The notes beneath the pieces are model-generated. The model was not told the origin of the DNA. It saw nothing but the letters and a program-made list of their open reading frames with translations, and searched no databases. Below, piece by piece: positions 25,158 through 33,900 of a stretch of DNA of 64,000 nt. Position 1 is the first letter of the stretch. Each line of letters opens with the position of its first letter. Source of the DNA: Pseudomonas khorasanensis (lineage in GTDB: Bacteria; Pseudomonadota; Gammaproteobacteria; Pseudomonadales; Pseudomonadaceae). The position numbers and the translations under genes are program-made. Location of the stretch: the NCBI RefSeq assembly GCF_014268505.2, contig NZ_JABWQP020000019.1:1-64000 (forward strand). Direction: 5' to 3'.

Positions 25158-25489
25158 GCCTCATGACTCCTCTGGACACCACGCACCATTGGCGTGCATC
25201 GCGACCCTTTCGATCGTGACCCGTGCCCGCTAAAAGGCCTCGAAAGTTCACTCATGCCCGCTCTGTGGGCCGGCTCTGTAGCGAAACTTCCCATTGTCGA
25301 GCGCCTTTGTAAGGCGATCGTGTTCAAGGGGAGAAGCAAGGCAAGATTCAGACCATGGCGTTGCGCTATCATCTTGTTGGCGACGACCAGTCCGTTAGTT
25401 AGCTGGCTAAGGGGATAGCGCGAGCGCACCGAAAAATGGCACATTGACGAACCTGCCTGCGGGCACCCCTCTGCTGTCCGGAAATTTTC
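25158..25489. other. Divergent promoter region between chemoreceptor and Fsr-like pump
   Basis: About 330 bases without a gene. It must contain both promoters, but I see no clear sigma-28 or sigma-70 pair and no repeat element. Confidence 0.5.
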
Positions 25490-26707
25490 ATGGCTATCAG
25501 CAACGTTCAGACCGCCGCTGCCTCGGCGACCGCTGCTCCCCAAAGCAGTCCTCTGGTGATGCGCATCATCGGCGCGGTGGCGCTGGCGCACTTGATCAAT
25601 GACCTGATCCAGTCGGTGTTACCGTCGATCTACCCGATGCTCAAGGCCAACTATGGCCTGACGTTTACCCAGGTCGGGCTGATCACCTTGACCTTTCAAC
25701 TGACCGCATCGCTGTTGCAGCCTTGGGTCGGTTATCACACCGATCGGCACCCCAAACCCTGGCTGCTGCCGGCGGGCACGGTGTGTACCTTGATCGGTAT
25801 TCTGATGATGTCGGTGGTCGGCAGCTTCCCGCTGATTCTGCTGGCGGCGGGACTCATCGGCATCGGCTCCTCGACGTTCCATCCGGAAGCCTCGCGCGTG
25901 GCGCGACTGGCTTCGGGCGGGCGCTTTGGTCTGGCGCAATCAACGTTTCAGGTCGGTGGTAACGCTGGCTCCGCTTTCGGCCCGTTGCTGGCGGCGGCGA
26001 TCATCATCCCGTTCGGCCAGGGCAATGTGGCGTGGTTTGGTCTGTTCGCGGTGTTTGCCCTGTTTGTGCTGTATCGCATCAGCCGCTGGTACGCCAATCA
26101 CCTCAACCTGTTCAAGCTCAAGGCCGGCCAGGCGGCGACCCACGGCCTGTCGAAGGGCCGGGTGACCAGTGCACTGGTGGTGCTCGGTCTGCTGGTGTTC
26201 TCCAAGTATTTCTACATGGCCAGTTTCACCAGCTATTTCACCTTCTACCTGATCGAGAAGTTCGACCTGTCAGTGGCCAGTTCGCAGTTGCACCTGTTCC
26301 TGTTTCTGGGCGCGGTGGCGGCGGGCACGTTCTTCGGCGGGCCGATTGGCGACAAGATCGGGCGTAAGGCGGTGATCTGGTTTTCGATCCTTGGCGTGGC
26401 GCCTTTCACGCTGATCCTGCCGCATGTCGATCTGTTCTGGACGAGCATCCTCAGCGTGGTGATCGGCTTCATCCTGGCTTCGGCGTTTTCGGCGATTGTG
26501 GTGTATGCCCAGGAACTGGTGCCAGGCAACGTCGGGATGATTGCCGGGATCTTCTTCGGCTTGATGTTTGGTTTTGGCGGCATTGGTGCCGCGTTGCTGG
26601 GGCATCTGGCGGATGTGCACGGGATTGAGTATGTGTATTTCTTGTGTTCGTTCTTGCCATTGTTTGGCGTGTTGGCGGTTTTCTTGCCGCGTACGAAAAA
26701 GGCCTGA
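25490..26707 (+). CDS. MFS efflux transporter, fosmidomycin resistance (Fsr) family
   Basis: This 405-residue inner-membrane protein has twelve hydrophobic segments and Fsr-type sequence: AHLINDLIQSVLPSIYPML in helix 1, QPWVGYHTDRHPKPW in loop 2-3, and GSSTFHPEASRVAR in helix 4-loop. E. coli Fsr exports fosmidomycin; the natural substrate is unknown. It is transcribed alone and ends at a bidirectional terminator. Confidence 0.88.
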   Translation: MAISNVQTAAASATAAPQSSPLVMRIIGAVALAHLINDLIQSVLPSIYPMLKANYGLTFTQVGLITLTFQLTASLLQPWVGYHTDRHPKPWLLPAGTVCTLIGILMMSVVGSFPLILLAAGLIGIGSSTFHPEASRVARLASGGRFGLAQSTFQVGGNAGSAFGPLLAAAIIIPFGQGNVAWFGLFAVFALFVLYRISRWYANHLNLFKLKAGQAATHGLSKGRVTSALVVLGLLVFSKYFYMASFTSYFTFYLIEKFDLSVASSQLHLFLFLGAVAAGTFFGGPIGDKIGRKAVIWFSILGVAPFTLILPHVDLFWTSILSVVIGFILASAFSAIVVYAQELVPGNVGMIAGIFFGLMFGFGGIGAALLGHLADVHGIEYVYFLCSFLPLFGVLAVFLPRTKKA

Positions 26708-26746
26708 GATCAAAAGGGTCGGAGGATCTTTTAACAACCCTTCAGG

Positions 26747-26787
26747 CACAAAAAAGCCGCGTATCAAACGCGGCTTTTTCTTGTGCG
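26747..26787. terminator. Bidirectional terminator between Fsr gene and ychF
   Basis: GCACAAAAAAGCCGCGT and its complement ACGCGGCTTTTTCTTGTGC make a long stem with A and T runs on either side, serving both convergent genes. Confidence 0.93.
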
Positions 26788-26795
26788 GGTGGTGC

Positions 26796-27896
26796 TTAGA
26801 CGTTGAAGCGGAAGTGCATCACGTCGCCGTCCTTGACGATGTAATCCTTGCCTTCCAGACGCCATTTGCCGGCTTCCTTGGTACCCGCTTCGCCCTTGTA
26901 TTGAATGAAGTCGTTGTAGGCGATGACTTCGGCGCGAATGAAGCCTTTTTCGAAGTCGGTGTGGATCACGCCAGCGGCTTGCGGTGCGGTGGCTCCGACC
27001 TTGACGGTCCAGGCGCGGACTTCTTCGACACCGGCGGTGAAGTAGGTCTGCAGGTGCAGCATTTCGTAGCCGGCGCGGATCACGCGGTTCAGGCCAGGTT
27101 CTTCCAGGCCCAGGGCCTCGAGGAACATGTCCTTCTCTTCACCGTCATCAAGCTCGGCGATTTCCGCTTCGATCTTGTTGCAGACCGGAACCACCATGGC
27201 GCCTTCTTCTTCGGCGATCGCGCGAACCACGTCCAGGTGCGGGTTGTTCTCGAAACCGTCTTCAGCGACGTTGGCGATGTACATGACCGGTTTGGTGGTC
27301 AGCAGGTGGAAGCCCTTGATCACGGCTTTCTCATCGCTGCTCATGTTCTTCATCAGGCTGCGCGCAGGCTTGCCTTCGGTGAAGTGAGCAATCAGCTGCT
27401 CAAGCAGGGCTTTCTGAACGACAGCGTCCTTGTCACCACCCTTGGCGTTGCGCGCTACTTTCTGCAGTTGCTTCTCGCAGCTGTCGAGGTCGGCGAAGAT
27501 CAGCTCAAGGTCGATGATTTCGATGTCGCGTTTCGGATCGACGCTGTTGGATACGTGGATCACGTTGTCGTCTTCGAAGCAGCGCACCACGTGAGCGATG
27601 GCGTCGGTCTCACGGATGTTGGCGAGGAACTTGTTGCCCAGGCCTTCACCTTTCGAAGCGCCGGCAACCAAGCCTGCGATGTCGACGAATTCCATGGTGG
27701 TCGGCAGGATGCGCTTGGGATTGACGATGGCCGCCAGTGCTTCCAGGCGCGGATCCGGCATCGGCACGATGCCGCTGTTCGGCTCGATGGTGCAGAAGGG
27801 AAAGTTCTCGGCCGCGATACCGGATTTGGTCAGGGCGTTGAACAGGGTGGACTTGCCGACGTTAGGCAGGCCGACGATGCCGCAATTGAATCCCAT
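26796..27896 (-). CDS. ychF: Redox-regulated ATPase YchF (Obg-like)
   Basis: This 366-residue P-loop protein of the Obg/OLA1 family prefers ATP and associates with ribosomes; it has been tied to oxidative-stress control. The G1 motif GLPNVGKST (about 8-16), G3-like DIAG and the C-terminal TGS-like domain with AGVIHTDFEKGFIRAEV are visible. Length matches E. coli (363). It is the last gene of the prs-rplY-pth-ychF series and is followed by a strong terminator. Confidence 0.96.
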   Translation of the reverse strand: MGFNCGIVGLPNVGKSTLFNALTKSGIAAENFPFCTIEPNSGIVPMPDPRLEALAAIVNPKRILPTTMEFVDIAGLVAGASKGEGLGNKFLANIRETDAIAHVVRCFEDDNVIHVSNSVDPKRDIEIIDLELIFADLDSCEKQLQKVARNAKGGDKDAVVQKALLEQLIAHFTEGKPARSLMKNMSSDEKAVIKGFHLLTTKPVMYIANVAEDGFENNPHLDVVRAIAEEEGAMVVPVCNKIEAEIAELDDGEEKDMFLEALGLEEPGLNRVIRAGYEMLHLQTYFTAGVEEVRAWTVKVGATAPQAAGVIHTDFEKGFIRAEVIAYNDFIQYKGEAGTKEAGKWRLEGKDYIVKDGDVMHFRFNV

Positions 27897-27918
27897 GGTG
27901 TTTCCCCTCGGAGTAGAG

Positions 27919-28503
27919 TCAGGCCTTCTGGCTGTGCAGGTTTTTCATCGCGCGGTTCCATTCACCGGCGAGGATATCCGGCAGCACGCCGAGGGCAAAG
28001 TCGATGCTGGCATCGAGTTTTTCCTGTTCGGCGCGTGGCGCACGACCCAGGACGAAATTTGAAACCATACTGGCGACGCCCGGGTGGCCGATGCCAAGCC
28101 GCAGGCGGTAGAACGTATTCTGATTGCCCAGTTGCGCAATGATGTCGCGCAGCCCGTTGTGACCGCCATGGCCGCCGCCCTGCTTGAGCTTGGCAACGCC
28201 CGGAGGCAGATCGAGTTCGTCATGCGCCACGAGGATTTCTTCAGGCTGGATGCGGAAGAAACCGGCGAGTGCCGCCACGGCCTGGCCGCTGCGGTTCATG
28301 TAGGTGGTGGGAATCAGCAGACGAACATCCTGACCCTGATGCGAATAGCGCCCGGTCAGGCCGAAATATTTGCGATCGGCCACAAGATTCACATTCTGTG
28401 CGTGGGCGATGCGCTCAACAAAAAGGGCCCCTGCGTTATGCCGGGTCTGTTCGTATTCAGCGCCTGGATTTCCCAAGCCAACGATCAGTTTGATGGCAGT
28501 CAC
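27919..28503 (-). CDS. pth: Peptidyl-tRNA hydrolase
   Basis: This 194-residue enzyme releases peptides from prematurely dropped peptidyl-tRNA. The signature LIVGLGNPGAEYEQTRHNAG contains Asn12 and catalytic His22; GGHGGHNGLRD near residue 112 is also conserved. The start is GTG. It lies 22 bases upstream of ychF, the widespread pth-ychF pair, and follows rplY. Confidence 0.96.
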   Translation of the reverse strand: MTAIKLIVGLGNPGAEYEQTRHNAGALFVERIAHAQNVNLVADRKYFGLTGRYSHQGQDVRLLIPTTYMNRSGQAVAALAGFFRIQPEEILVAHDELDLPPGVAKLKQGGGHGGHNGLRDIIAQLGNQNTFYRLRLGIGHPGVASMVSNFVLGRAPRAEQEKLDASIDFALGVLPDILAGEWNRAMKNLHSQKA

Positions 28504-28674
28504 GATAGGGGCCCTTCCTTGGAGTGGTGGATAACATCGCCGCGATCAGGGAAGGCGGCGAAAGTGGACGAAAAATGCTCATTTACCATGGATGTAAACT
28601 CCGCGTTCTCGCCCGCTTTCTCGCTACGTTCCAGTCCGCGATGTTACTTGATCACTCCGGCTTCACAGAGTGAA

Positions 28675-29277
28675 TTACTCTGCTGCGCCTTCTTCGGTAG
28701 CTTCTGGAGCAACACGTGGAGCGTGGACGTTGGCTACAGCCTTGTCATCGCCGTGTGCCAGAGCAACGAACTCGACACCTTTAGGAGCTTTGAGGTCCGA
28801 CAGGTGAACGATGGTGCCGATTTCAGCGTCAGCCAGGTCGACTTCGATGAATTCCGGCAGGTCTTTCGGCAGGCAGGAAACTTCGATCTCGGCGATAACG
28901 TGCGAGATTTCGCCGCCTTTCTTGACCGGAGCAGCTTCGTTGATGAAGTGCACTGGAACAACGGCAGTCAGCTTCTGACCGGCAACAACGCGGACGAAGT
29001 CAGCGTGCATCACGTGGCCTTTGGCCGGGTGACGTTGCAGAGCCTTGATGATGACGTTCTGCTTCTTGCCACCAACGTTCAGCTCGATGATGTGGCTGTA
29101 AGCCGCTTCGTTTTCGAGCAGTTTGGCAACTTCTTTGGCCAGCATGCTGATGGATTCAGGGGCTTTTTCGCCACCGTAAACAACAGCTGGAACCAGGGCG
29201 GCGAGACGACGCAGGCGGCGGCTCGCACCTTTCCCCAGGTCGGAACGCACTTCAGCATTCAGAGTAAAATCGTTCAT
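28675..29277 (-). CDS. rplY: 50S ribosomal protein L25/Ctc
   Basis: This 200-residue protein binds 5S rRNA. It is the long Ctc-type form: an N-terminal L25 domain (MNDFTLNAEVRSDLGKGASR, to about 95) plus a C-terminal TL5-like beta domain with an acidic-to-alanine tail. ATG 29277 was chosen as the family start; upstream residues belong to the leader. It lies between prs and pth. Confidence 0.95.
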   Translation of the reverse strand: MNDFTLNAEVRSDLGKGASRRLRRLAALVPAVVYGGEKAPESISMLAKEVAKLLENEAAYSHIIELNVGGKKQNVIIKALQRHPAKGHVMHADFVRVVAGQKLTAVVPVHFINEAAPVKKGGEISHVIAEIEVSCLPKDLPEFIEVDLADAEIGTIVHLSDLKAPKGVEFVALAHGDDKAVANVHAPRVAPEATEEGAAE

Positions 29278-29341
29278 TTTGTATCTCCAAAATAGCCATG
29301 ACCGAGTGGCGTTTGCGACCAGCGCCGAACACGGTATGGGC

Positions 29342-29385
29342 AAAAAAGCCCCGCCCCGACAGGAATGCCGGGGCGGGGCGCTTTT
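29342..29385 (-). terminator. Strong hairpin between prs and rplY
   Basis: GCGCCCCGCCCC pairs with GGGGCGGGGC (minus strand) around a short loop, followed by TTTTTT. It can end prs transcription or act as an attenuator ahead of rplY, 65 bases before its start codon. Confidence 0.85.
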
Positions 29386-29418
29386 CGTCAACGAGACATT
29401 TCGAGAAGGGCAGGGCCC

Positions 29419-30360
29419 TTAACGGAACATCGCACTGATCGATTCTTCATTGCTGATGCGGCGAACCGCCTCGGCAACAACCGGCGCGATATCCAGTTGA
29501 CGGATACGCGCACAGGCTTGTGCTGCAGCGGACAGCGGGATCGTGTTAGTGACCACCAGCTCGTCCAGCACGGAATTTTCGATATTCTCGATGGCCCGAC
29601 CCGACAGCACAGGGTGTGTGCAGTAGGCGAAGACCTTGGCTGCGCCATGCTCTTTCAGGGCCTTGGCCGCATGGCACAGAGTGCCGGCGGTATCGACCAT
29701 GTCATCGACTAGAATGCAGGTACGCCCTTCGACATCACCAATGATATGCATCACTTCAGAGTGATTGGCTTTCTCACGGCGTTTGTCGATGATCCCGAGA
29801 TCCACGCCCAGGGACTTGGCAACGGCACGTGCACGCACGACGCCACCAATGTCAGGGGAAACAATCATCAGGTTTTCGAAGCGCTGGTCTTCGATATCGT
29901 CCACCAGAACCGGCGAACCGTAGATGTTATCTACCGGGATATCGAAGAAACCCTGAATCTGGTCAGCATGCAGATCAACCGTGAGAACACGGTCGATGCC
30001 GACTACGGTGAGCATGTCAGCAACGACTTTCGCGCTGATAGCCACACGTGCGGAACGCGGACGGCGATCCTGACGGGCATAACCAAAATAAGGAATAACA
30101 GCAGTGATACGAGTAGCCGAGGAGCGGCGGAAGGCATCAGCCATCACCACCAGTTCCATCAGGTTATCGTTCGTCGGAGCGCAGGTCGGCTGAATAATGA
30201 AGACGTCTTTACCACGAACGTTTTCATTGATCTCGGCTGTAATTTCGCCGTCGGAAAACTTGCCGACAGAGATGTCACCGAGAGGGATATGCAGCTGACG
30301 TACAACACGCCGAGCCAGATCGGGGTTAGCGTTCCCCGTAAAGACCATCATCTTGGACAC
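29419..30360 (-). CDS. prs: Ribose-phosphate pyrophosphokinase
   Basis: This 313-residue enzyme makes PRPP from ribose 5-phosphate and ATP, feeding purine, pyrimidine, histidine and tryptophan synthesis. The PRPP loop CILVDDMVDTAGTL near residue 216 and the ATP-binding FGYARQDRR near residue 97 are clear. The start is GTG (M-S-K), with ATG three codons on. Length matches E. coli (315). It follows tRNA-Gln and ispE on the same strand. The product supplies the phosphoribosyltransferases Upp and Hpt further along the window. Confidence 0.96.
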   Translation of the reverse strand: MSKMMVFTGNANPDLARRVVRQLHIPLGDISVGKFSDGEITAEINENVRGKDVFIIQPTCAPTNDNLMELVVMADAFRRSSATRITAVIPYFGYARQDRRPRSARVAISAKVVADMLTVVGIDRVLTVDLHADQIQGFFDIPVDNIYGSPVLVDDIEDQRFENLMIVSPDIGGVVRARAVAKSLGVDLGIIDKRREKANHSEVMHIIGDVEGRTCILVDDMVDTAGTLCHAAKALKEHGAAKVFAYCTHPVLSGRAIENIENSVLDELVVTNTIPLSAAAQACARIRQLDIAPVVAEAVRRISNEESISAMFR

Positions 30361-30405
30361 GCGCAGTACCTAGAGGCTGAGGGTAACCTGGATGAGTATG
30401 GAAAA

Positions 30406-30480
30406 TGGCAGGGGCGGCTGGATTCGAACCAACGCATGGCAGGATCAAAACCTGCTGCCTTACCGCTTGGCGACGCCCCT
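30406..30480 (-). tRNA. tRNA-Gln (UUG)
   Basis: The 75-base minus-strand sequence starts AGGGGCG and ends CGCCCCT-GCCA. D-arm GCCAAGCGGTAAGGC, anticodon stem GCAGG/CCTGC with loop TTTTGAT (anticodon UUG) and T-arm GTTGGTTCGAATCCAGC are present. CCA is encoded. It sits between ispE and prs, its usual place in gammaproteobacteria. Confidence 0.95.
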
Positions 30481-30517
30481 GTATCTGTTGCTTTCAAGTG
30501 CCGGGCACTTGATTCCT

Positions 30518-31369
30518 TTAGAGCAGACTTTGCAGCTTGCGATGCAACATCGAAACGTTGCTTCCTTTTGCTACAAACCCTGTAAGGGTCTCTGTCAGAA
30601 GGGCCGAGACTTTATCAGCTTCAGCTTTGCTTGGGAAGCCCCCAAACACACAACTTCCAGTTCCGGTGAGTTTTGCTTCGGTAAATTTACCTAACAAATT
30701 CAACGCGTTACGTACTTCTGGATAACGCCTTGCAACCACCGGCAAGCAGTCATTTCGACTGTTTCCCTCGGGAACGGGGCGCACTTTAATGGGCGGGGTG
30801 TTACGTGTCAACAAAGGATCGGAAAAAATTTCTGTCGTACTTACAGAGACTTGCGGCACGAGCACCAGATACCAGGGTTCTTCGGGATCCACCGGGGTCA
30901 GTTTCTCGCCAACGCCCTCGGCAAACGCCGCGTGGCCACGGACGAAAACCGGGACGTCAGCGCCGAGCGACAAGCCCAGTGCCGCCAGGCGATCTTCGTC
31001 CCAACCCAGCTGCCAGAGGTGGTTGAGACCCAACAAGGTAGTGGCGGCGTTCGAACTGCCGCCGCCAATGCCGCCGCCCATTGGCAGAACTTTGTCGATC
31101 CAGATATCAATGCCCAGCGAACAGCCGGATTGCGCTTGCAGCATTTTCGCCGCGCGCACGATCAGGTTGTCGTCATGGGGTACGCCTGCAAATTCGGTGT
31201 GCAGTTGAATGACGCCGTCGTCGCGCAAGGCGAAGGTGATTTCATCGCCGTAGTCGAGAAATTGAAACAGCGTCTGCAACTCGTGATAACCGTCTTCACG
31301 GCGACCGAGGATGTGCAGCATCAGGTTGAGTTTGGCGGGCGAGGGCAGGGTAAGGCGTGCAGCGGTCAT
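30518..31369 (-). CDS. ispE: 4-diphosphocytidyl-2-C-methyl-D-erythritol kinase
   Basis: This 283-residue GHMP kinase phosphorylates CDP-methylerythritol in the MEP isoprenoid pathway. The ATP loop LPMGGGIGGGSSNAATTL (about 90-108), the N-terminal PSPAKLNLMLHI with the catalytic lysine, and the C-terminal LTGTGSCVFGGF are all visible. It starts 3 bases after lolB ends. Confidence 0.96.
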   Translation of the reverse strand: MTAARLTLPSPAKLNLMLHILGRREDGYHELQTLFQFLDYGDEITFALRDDGVIQLHTEFAGVPHDDNLIVRAAKMLQAQSGCSLGIDIWIDKVLPMGGGIGGGSSNAATTLLGLNHLWQLGWDEDRLAALGLSLGADVPVFVRGHAAFAEGVGEKLTPVDPEEPWYLVLVPQVSVSTTEIFSDPLLTRNTPPIKVRPVPEGNSRNDCLPVVARRYPEVRNALNLLGKFTEAKLTGTGSCVFGGFPSKAEADKVSALLTETLTGFVAKGSNVSMLHRKLQSLL

Positions 31370-31372
31370 GCG

Positions 31373-31990
31373 TTATTGCCCCAACTTGCGCGGTTGCCAG
31401 GTCTTGATCACCAGCGTTACGTCGAGATCGGTGCCGTGCAGTTTGATGCGTTCGGGCAGCCAATAGCCGTTCTGCTCGGTGTAGGCGGTGTATTCGACTT
31501 TCCAGCCATCCTGCTCAAGGCTGGCGAGGCGGCTGTTGGCGTCCAGATTCAAACGGCTTTTGCTCTCTGGCGCCGGCAGGCCCCGAACCCACCAAGCCAG
31601 ATTCGACACCGGCAGTTTCCAGCCCAGCTGTTCTTCGAGCAGCGCTTCCGGGGACTGCGATTCGTAGCGACCCTGGTTGGCCACTTCCAGTGACACTTTG
31701 CCCGGACGCCCGGTCAGGCGTGCCGCGCCGCGACCCAGTGGGCCCGACAGGCGAATATCGTAGTAGTCCTGGCGTTGCAGCCAGAACAGCGTGCCGCTGC
31801 CGGAGTCCTTCGGCGCGCGGATGCCAATCTTGCCGTCGATTTGCCAGCCGTCGAGGCCGGTCAACTGCTGTTTATTCGCCGCCCATTGGGCCGGGCTGCC
31901 GTGACCTTCGACTGATTCGCGAGCGCCGAAACCCGCGCAACCGGCGAGCAGGGCGATGAAGCTGAAAACAATAACGTGGCGCAAAAACAT
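31373..31990 (-). CDS. lolB: Outer-membrane lipoprotein insertion factor LolB
   Basis: This 205-residue lipoprotein receives lipoproteins from LolA and inserts them in the outer membrane. The signal peptide ends in a lipobox LAGC (Cys18). Family-typical segments include DGWQIDGKIGIRAP near residue 47 and the C-terminal half with WWVRGLP. It is the first of lolB-ispE-tRNA-prs and lies 3 bases after the TPR lipoprotein gene. Confidence 0.94.
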   Translation of the reverse strand: MFLRHVIVFSFIALLAGCAGFGARESVEGHGSPAQWAANKQQLTGLDGWQIDGKIGIRAPKDSGSGTLFWLQRQDYYDIRLSGPLGRGAARLTGRPGKVSLEVANQGRYESQSPEALLEEQLGWKLPVSNLAWWVRGLPAPESKSRLNLDANSRLASLEQDGWKVEYTAYTEQNGYWLPERIKLHGTDLDVTLVIKTWQPRKLGQ

Positions 31991-31993
31991 GGT

Positions 31994-33718
31994 TTAGAGA
32001 GTCTCGGATCCGGTCAGGCGCTTGATGGTGCTGCGCAAAATGGTGCTGTCGGGCTGATCCTTGAGGAATTTGCCCCAGATTTGTCTGGCTTCTCGCTGGT
32101 TGCCCTTGGCCCACAAAACCTCGCCCAGGTGTGCGGCGACTTCGTGGTCGGGGAAACGCTCGAGCGCCTGGCGCAGATATTTCTCCGCCTCGTCCAGATT
32201 GCCAAGGCGGTAATTCACCCAGCCAAGGCTGTCGAGCACGGCCGGGTCTTCCGGATTGATCTGGTGCGCCTGCTCGATCAGTGTCTTGGCTTCCGCATAG
32301 CGAGTCGTGCGGTCGGACAAGGTGTAGCCCAGCGCGTTCAGCGCCATGGCGTTGTCCGGGTCGCGCTTGATGATCAGGCGCAGGTCTTTTTCCATTTGCG
32401 CCAGATCATTACGTTTCTCGGCGAGCATGGCCCGGGTGTACAGCAGATTCAGATCGTCCGGGTATTTCTGCAGGGCTTGCTGCAAGACTTTCCAGGCCTT
32501 GTCGTCCTGTTTGTTGGCCGACAGGGTTTCCGATTCGATCAGGTAGAGCTGAATGGCGTAATCCGGCTGCTCATCACGTTCGGCCGCCAGTTTGCTTTGC
32601 GCTTCGGCGGTCTTGCCGTTGTTCATCAGAATATCGGCCTGACGCAGTTGCGCTGGCAGGTAATCGTTGCCCGGGCCGACTTGCGCGTACTCGATGAGTG
32701 CGCCTTGCGGATCGTTGCGTTCTTCGGCGATGCGCCCAAGGTTCAGGTGCGCCGAATCAACATGGCTTTCGCGGGCGATCAGGTCTTCCAGATAGCCCTT
32801 GGCTTCTTCCCAGGCCTTGGCTTCCAGGCAAACCAGCGCCAGGGAATAACGCAGTTCGTCGTCTTCCGGGTATTGCTGAACGAGGGTGGAGAACTCGGCC
32901 TTGGCGTCGTCCATCCGGTCCTGTTCGACGAGCATGCGGGCATAAGTCAGGCGCAGGCGTTTGTCGTCCGGGTACTTCTTGATGTTCTTTTGCAGCAGCG
33001 GCAGTGCTTCATCGCCCCGGTTCAACACTTGAAGCAGGCGAGCGCGCAGCAGGATCGGAGCAACCTCGCCATCTTCCGGCGGATTGTCCTCGAGCAGGGT
33101 CAGTGCGCCTTGATTGTCGCCGTCCTGCTGCAACAGCAAGGCCTTGCCGAAAATCAGCTGATTATTGTTCGGATGGCGCTGCAACAGACGGTCGAAGCTC
33201 TTCATCAGACCGTTGCGGGTTTCCTGATCGGTGTCGGCCGCCGACAGCGCGAGGAAGTCGAAATGGGTGTCGCCCTTACCCTGCAGGACTTTTTCCATGT
33301 AGACCATAGAGTCGTCATAGCGCCCGGCGCGGGCCAGTTGCACGGCGGCGGCGCGTTGCGCTTCGAGGTCGTCAGGGGCGTTTTTTGCCCAGATCAATGC
33401 CGTATCCAGCGCTGGTTGATCGGCGCCCAGGTATTCGGCGATGCGGAAGGCGCGTTCGGAGACGCCCGGGTCCTGGGTGTTGATGGCCTGGGTCACGTAG
33501 TTGTCCAGGGCAATGTCGAAACGATTGCGCTGGCCGGCAAGCTCGGCGCTCAGCAGGCTGAACACGGTTTCCTCGCTGAACGAGCTGTAAACCTTGGGCT
33601 TTTCAGGCGCGGGCGTGGTGTCTTCGACTGGCGGGGTGCTGCCCGGCGCAACGGGCGCCATGGCCTGGCAGCCGCCGAGAAAGACAAAAGCGAGGAGCAA
33701 CGCGGAGGATCTATTCAT
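31994..33718 (-). CDS. TPR-repeat lipoprotein
   Basis: This 574-residue protein starts with a lipoprotein signal peptide (lipobox LGGC, Cys17) followed by a Pro-rich linker and about 12 tetratricopeptide repeats from residue 60 to the end, including clear units such as AKTLIEQAHQINPEDPAVLD and LDEAEKYLRQALERFPDHEV. It is the pseudomonad TPR gene found next to lolB. TPR proteins are scaffolds; the partner is unknown, and an envelope-assembly role is only an inference from location and neighbours. Confidence 0.88.
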   Translation of the reverse strand: MNRSSALLLAFVFLGGCQAMAPVAPGSTPPVEDTTPAPEKPKVYSSFSEETVFSLLSAELAGQRNRFDIALDNYVTQAINTQDPGVSERAFRIAEYLGADQPALDTALIWAKNAPDDLEAQRAAAVQLARAGRYDDSMVYMEKVLQGKGDTHFDFLALSAADTDQETRNGLMKSFDRLLQRHPNNNQLIFGKALLLQQDGDNQGALTLLEDNPPEDGEVAPILLRARLLQVLNRGDEALPLLQKNIKKYPDDKRLRLTYARMLVEQDRMDDAKAEFSTLVQQYPEDDELRYSLALVCLEAKAWEEAKGYLEDLIARESHVDSAHLNLGRIAEERNDPQGALIEYAQVGPGNDYLPAQLRQADILMNNGKTAEAQSKLAAERDEQPDYAIQLYLIESETLSANKQDDKAWKVLQQALQKYPDDLNLLYTRAMLAEKRNDLAQMEKDLRLIIKRDPDNAMALNALGYTLSDRTTRYAEAKTLIEQAHQINPEDPAVLDSLGWVNYRLGNLDEAEKYLRQALERFPDHEVAAHLGEVLWAKGNQREARQIWGKFLKDQPDSTILRSTIKRLTGSETL

Positions 33719-33900
33719 ATAGGAAGAGGACGACTAACCTGCGGTCGGATCATCATGACACAAGCTTTCGGTCAAACATAACCGAGACTCAATTGTGCCC
33801 ATCATAGGGGCTGACAATTGGGACAATAGTCAGCGGTAGTTGTTCTGAATCTTTCGAAGTAGGACAATTGCCGGCTTCACGTCACCATCAGCGACCTTGA

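Noticed and set aside
31976..33781. 601-codon plus-strand open frame opposite the TPR lipoprotein
   Set aside because: Periodic LVVL/Q-rich sequence mirrors the antisense TPR repeats; no start signal or family.
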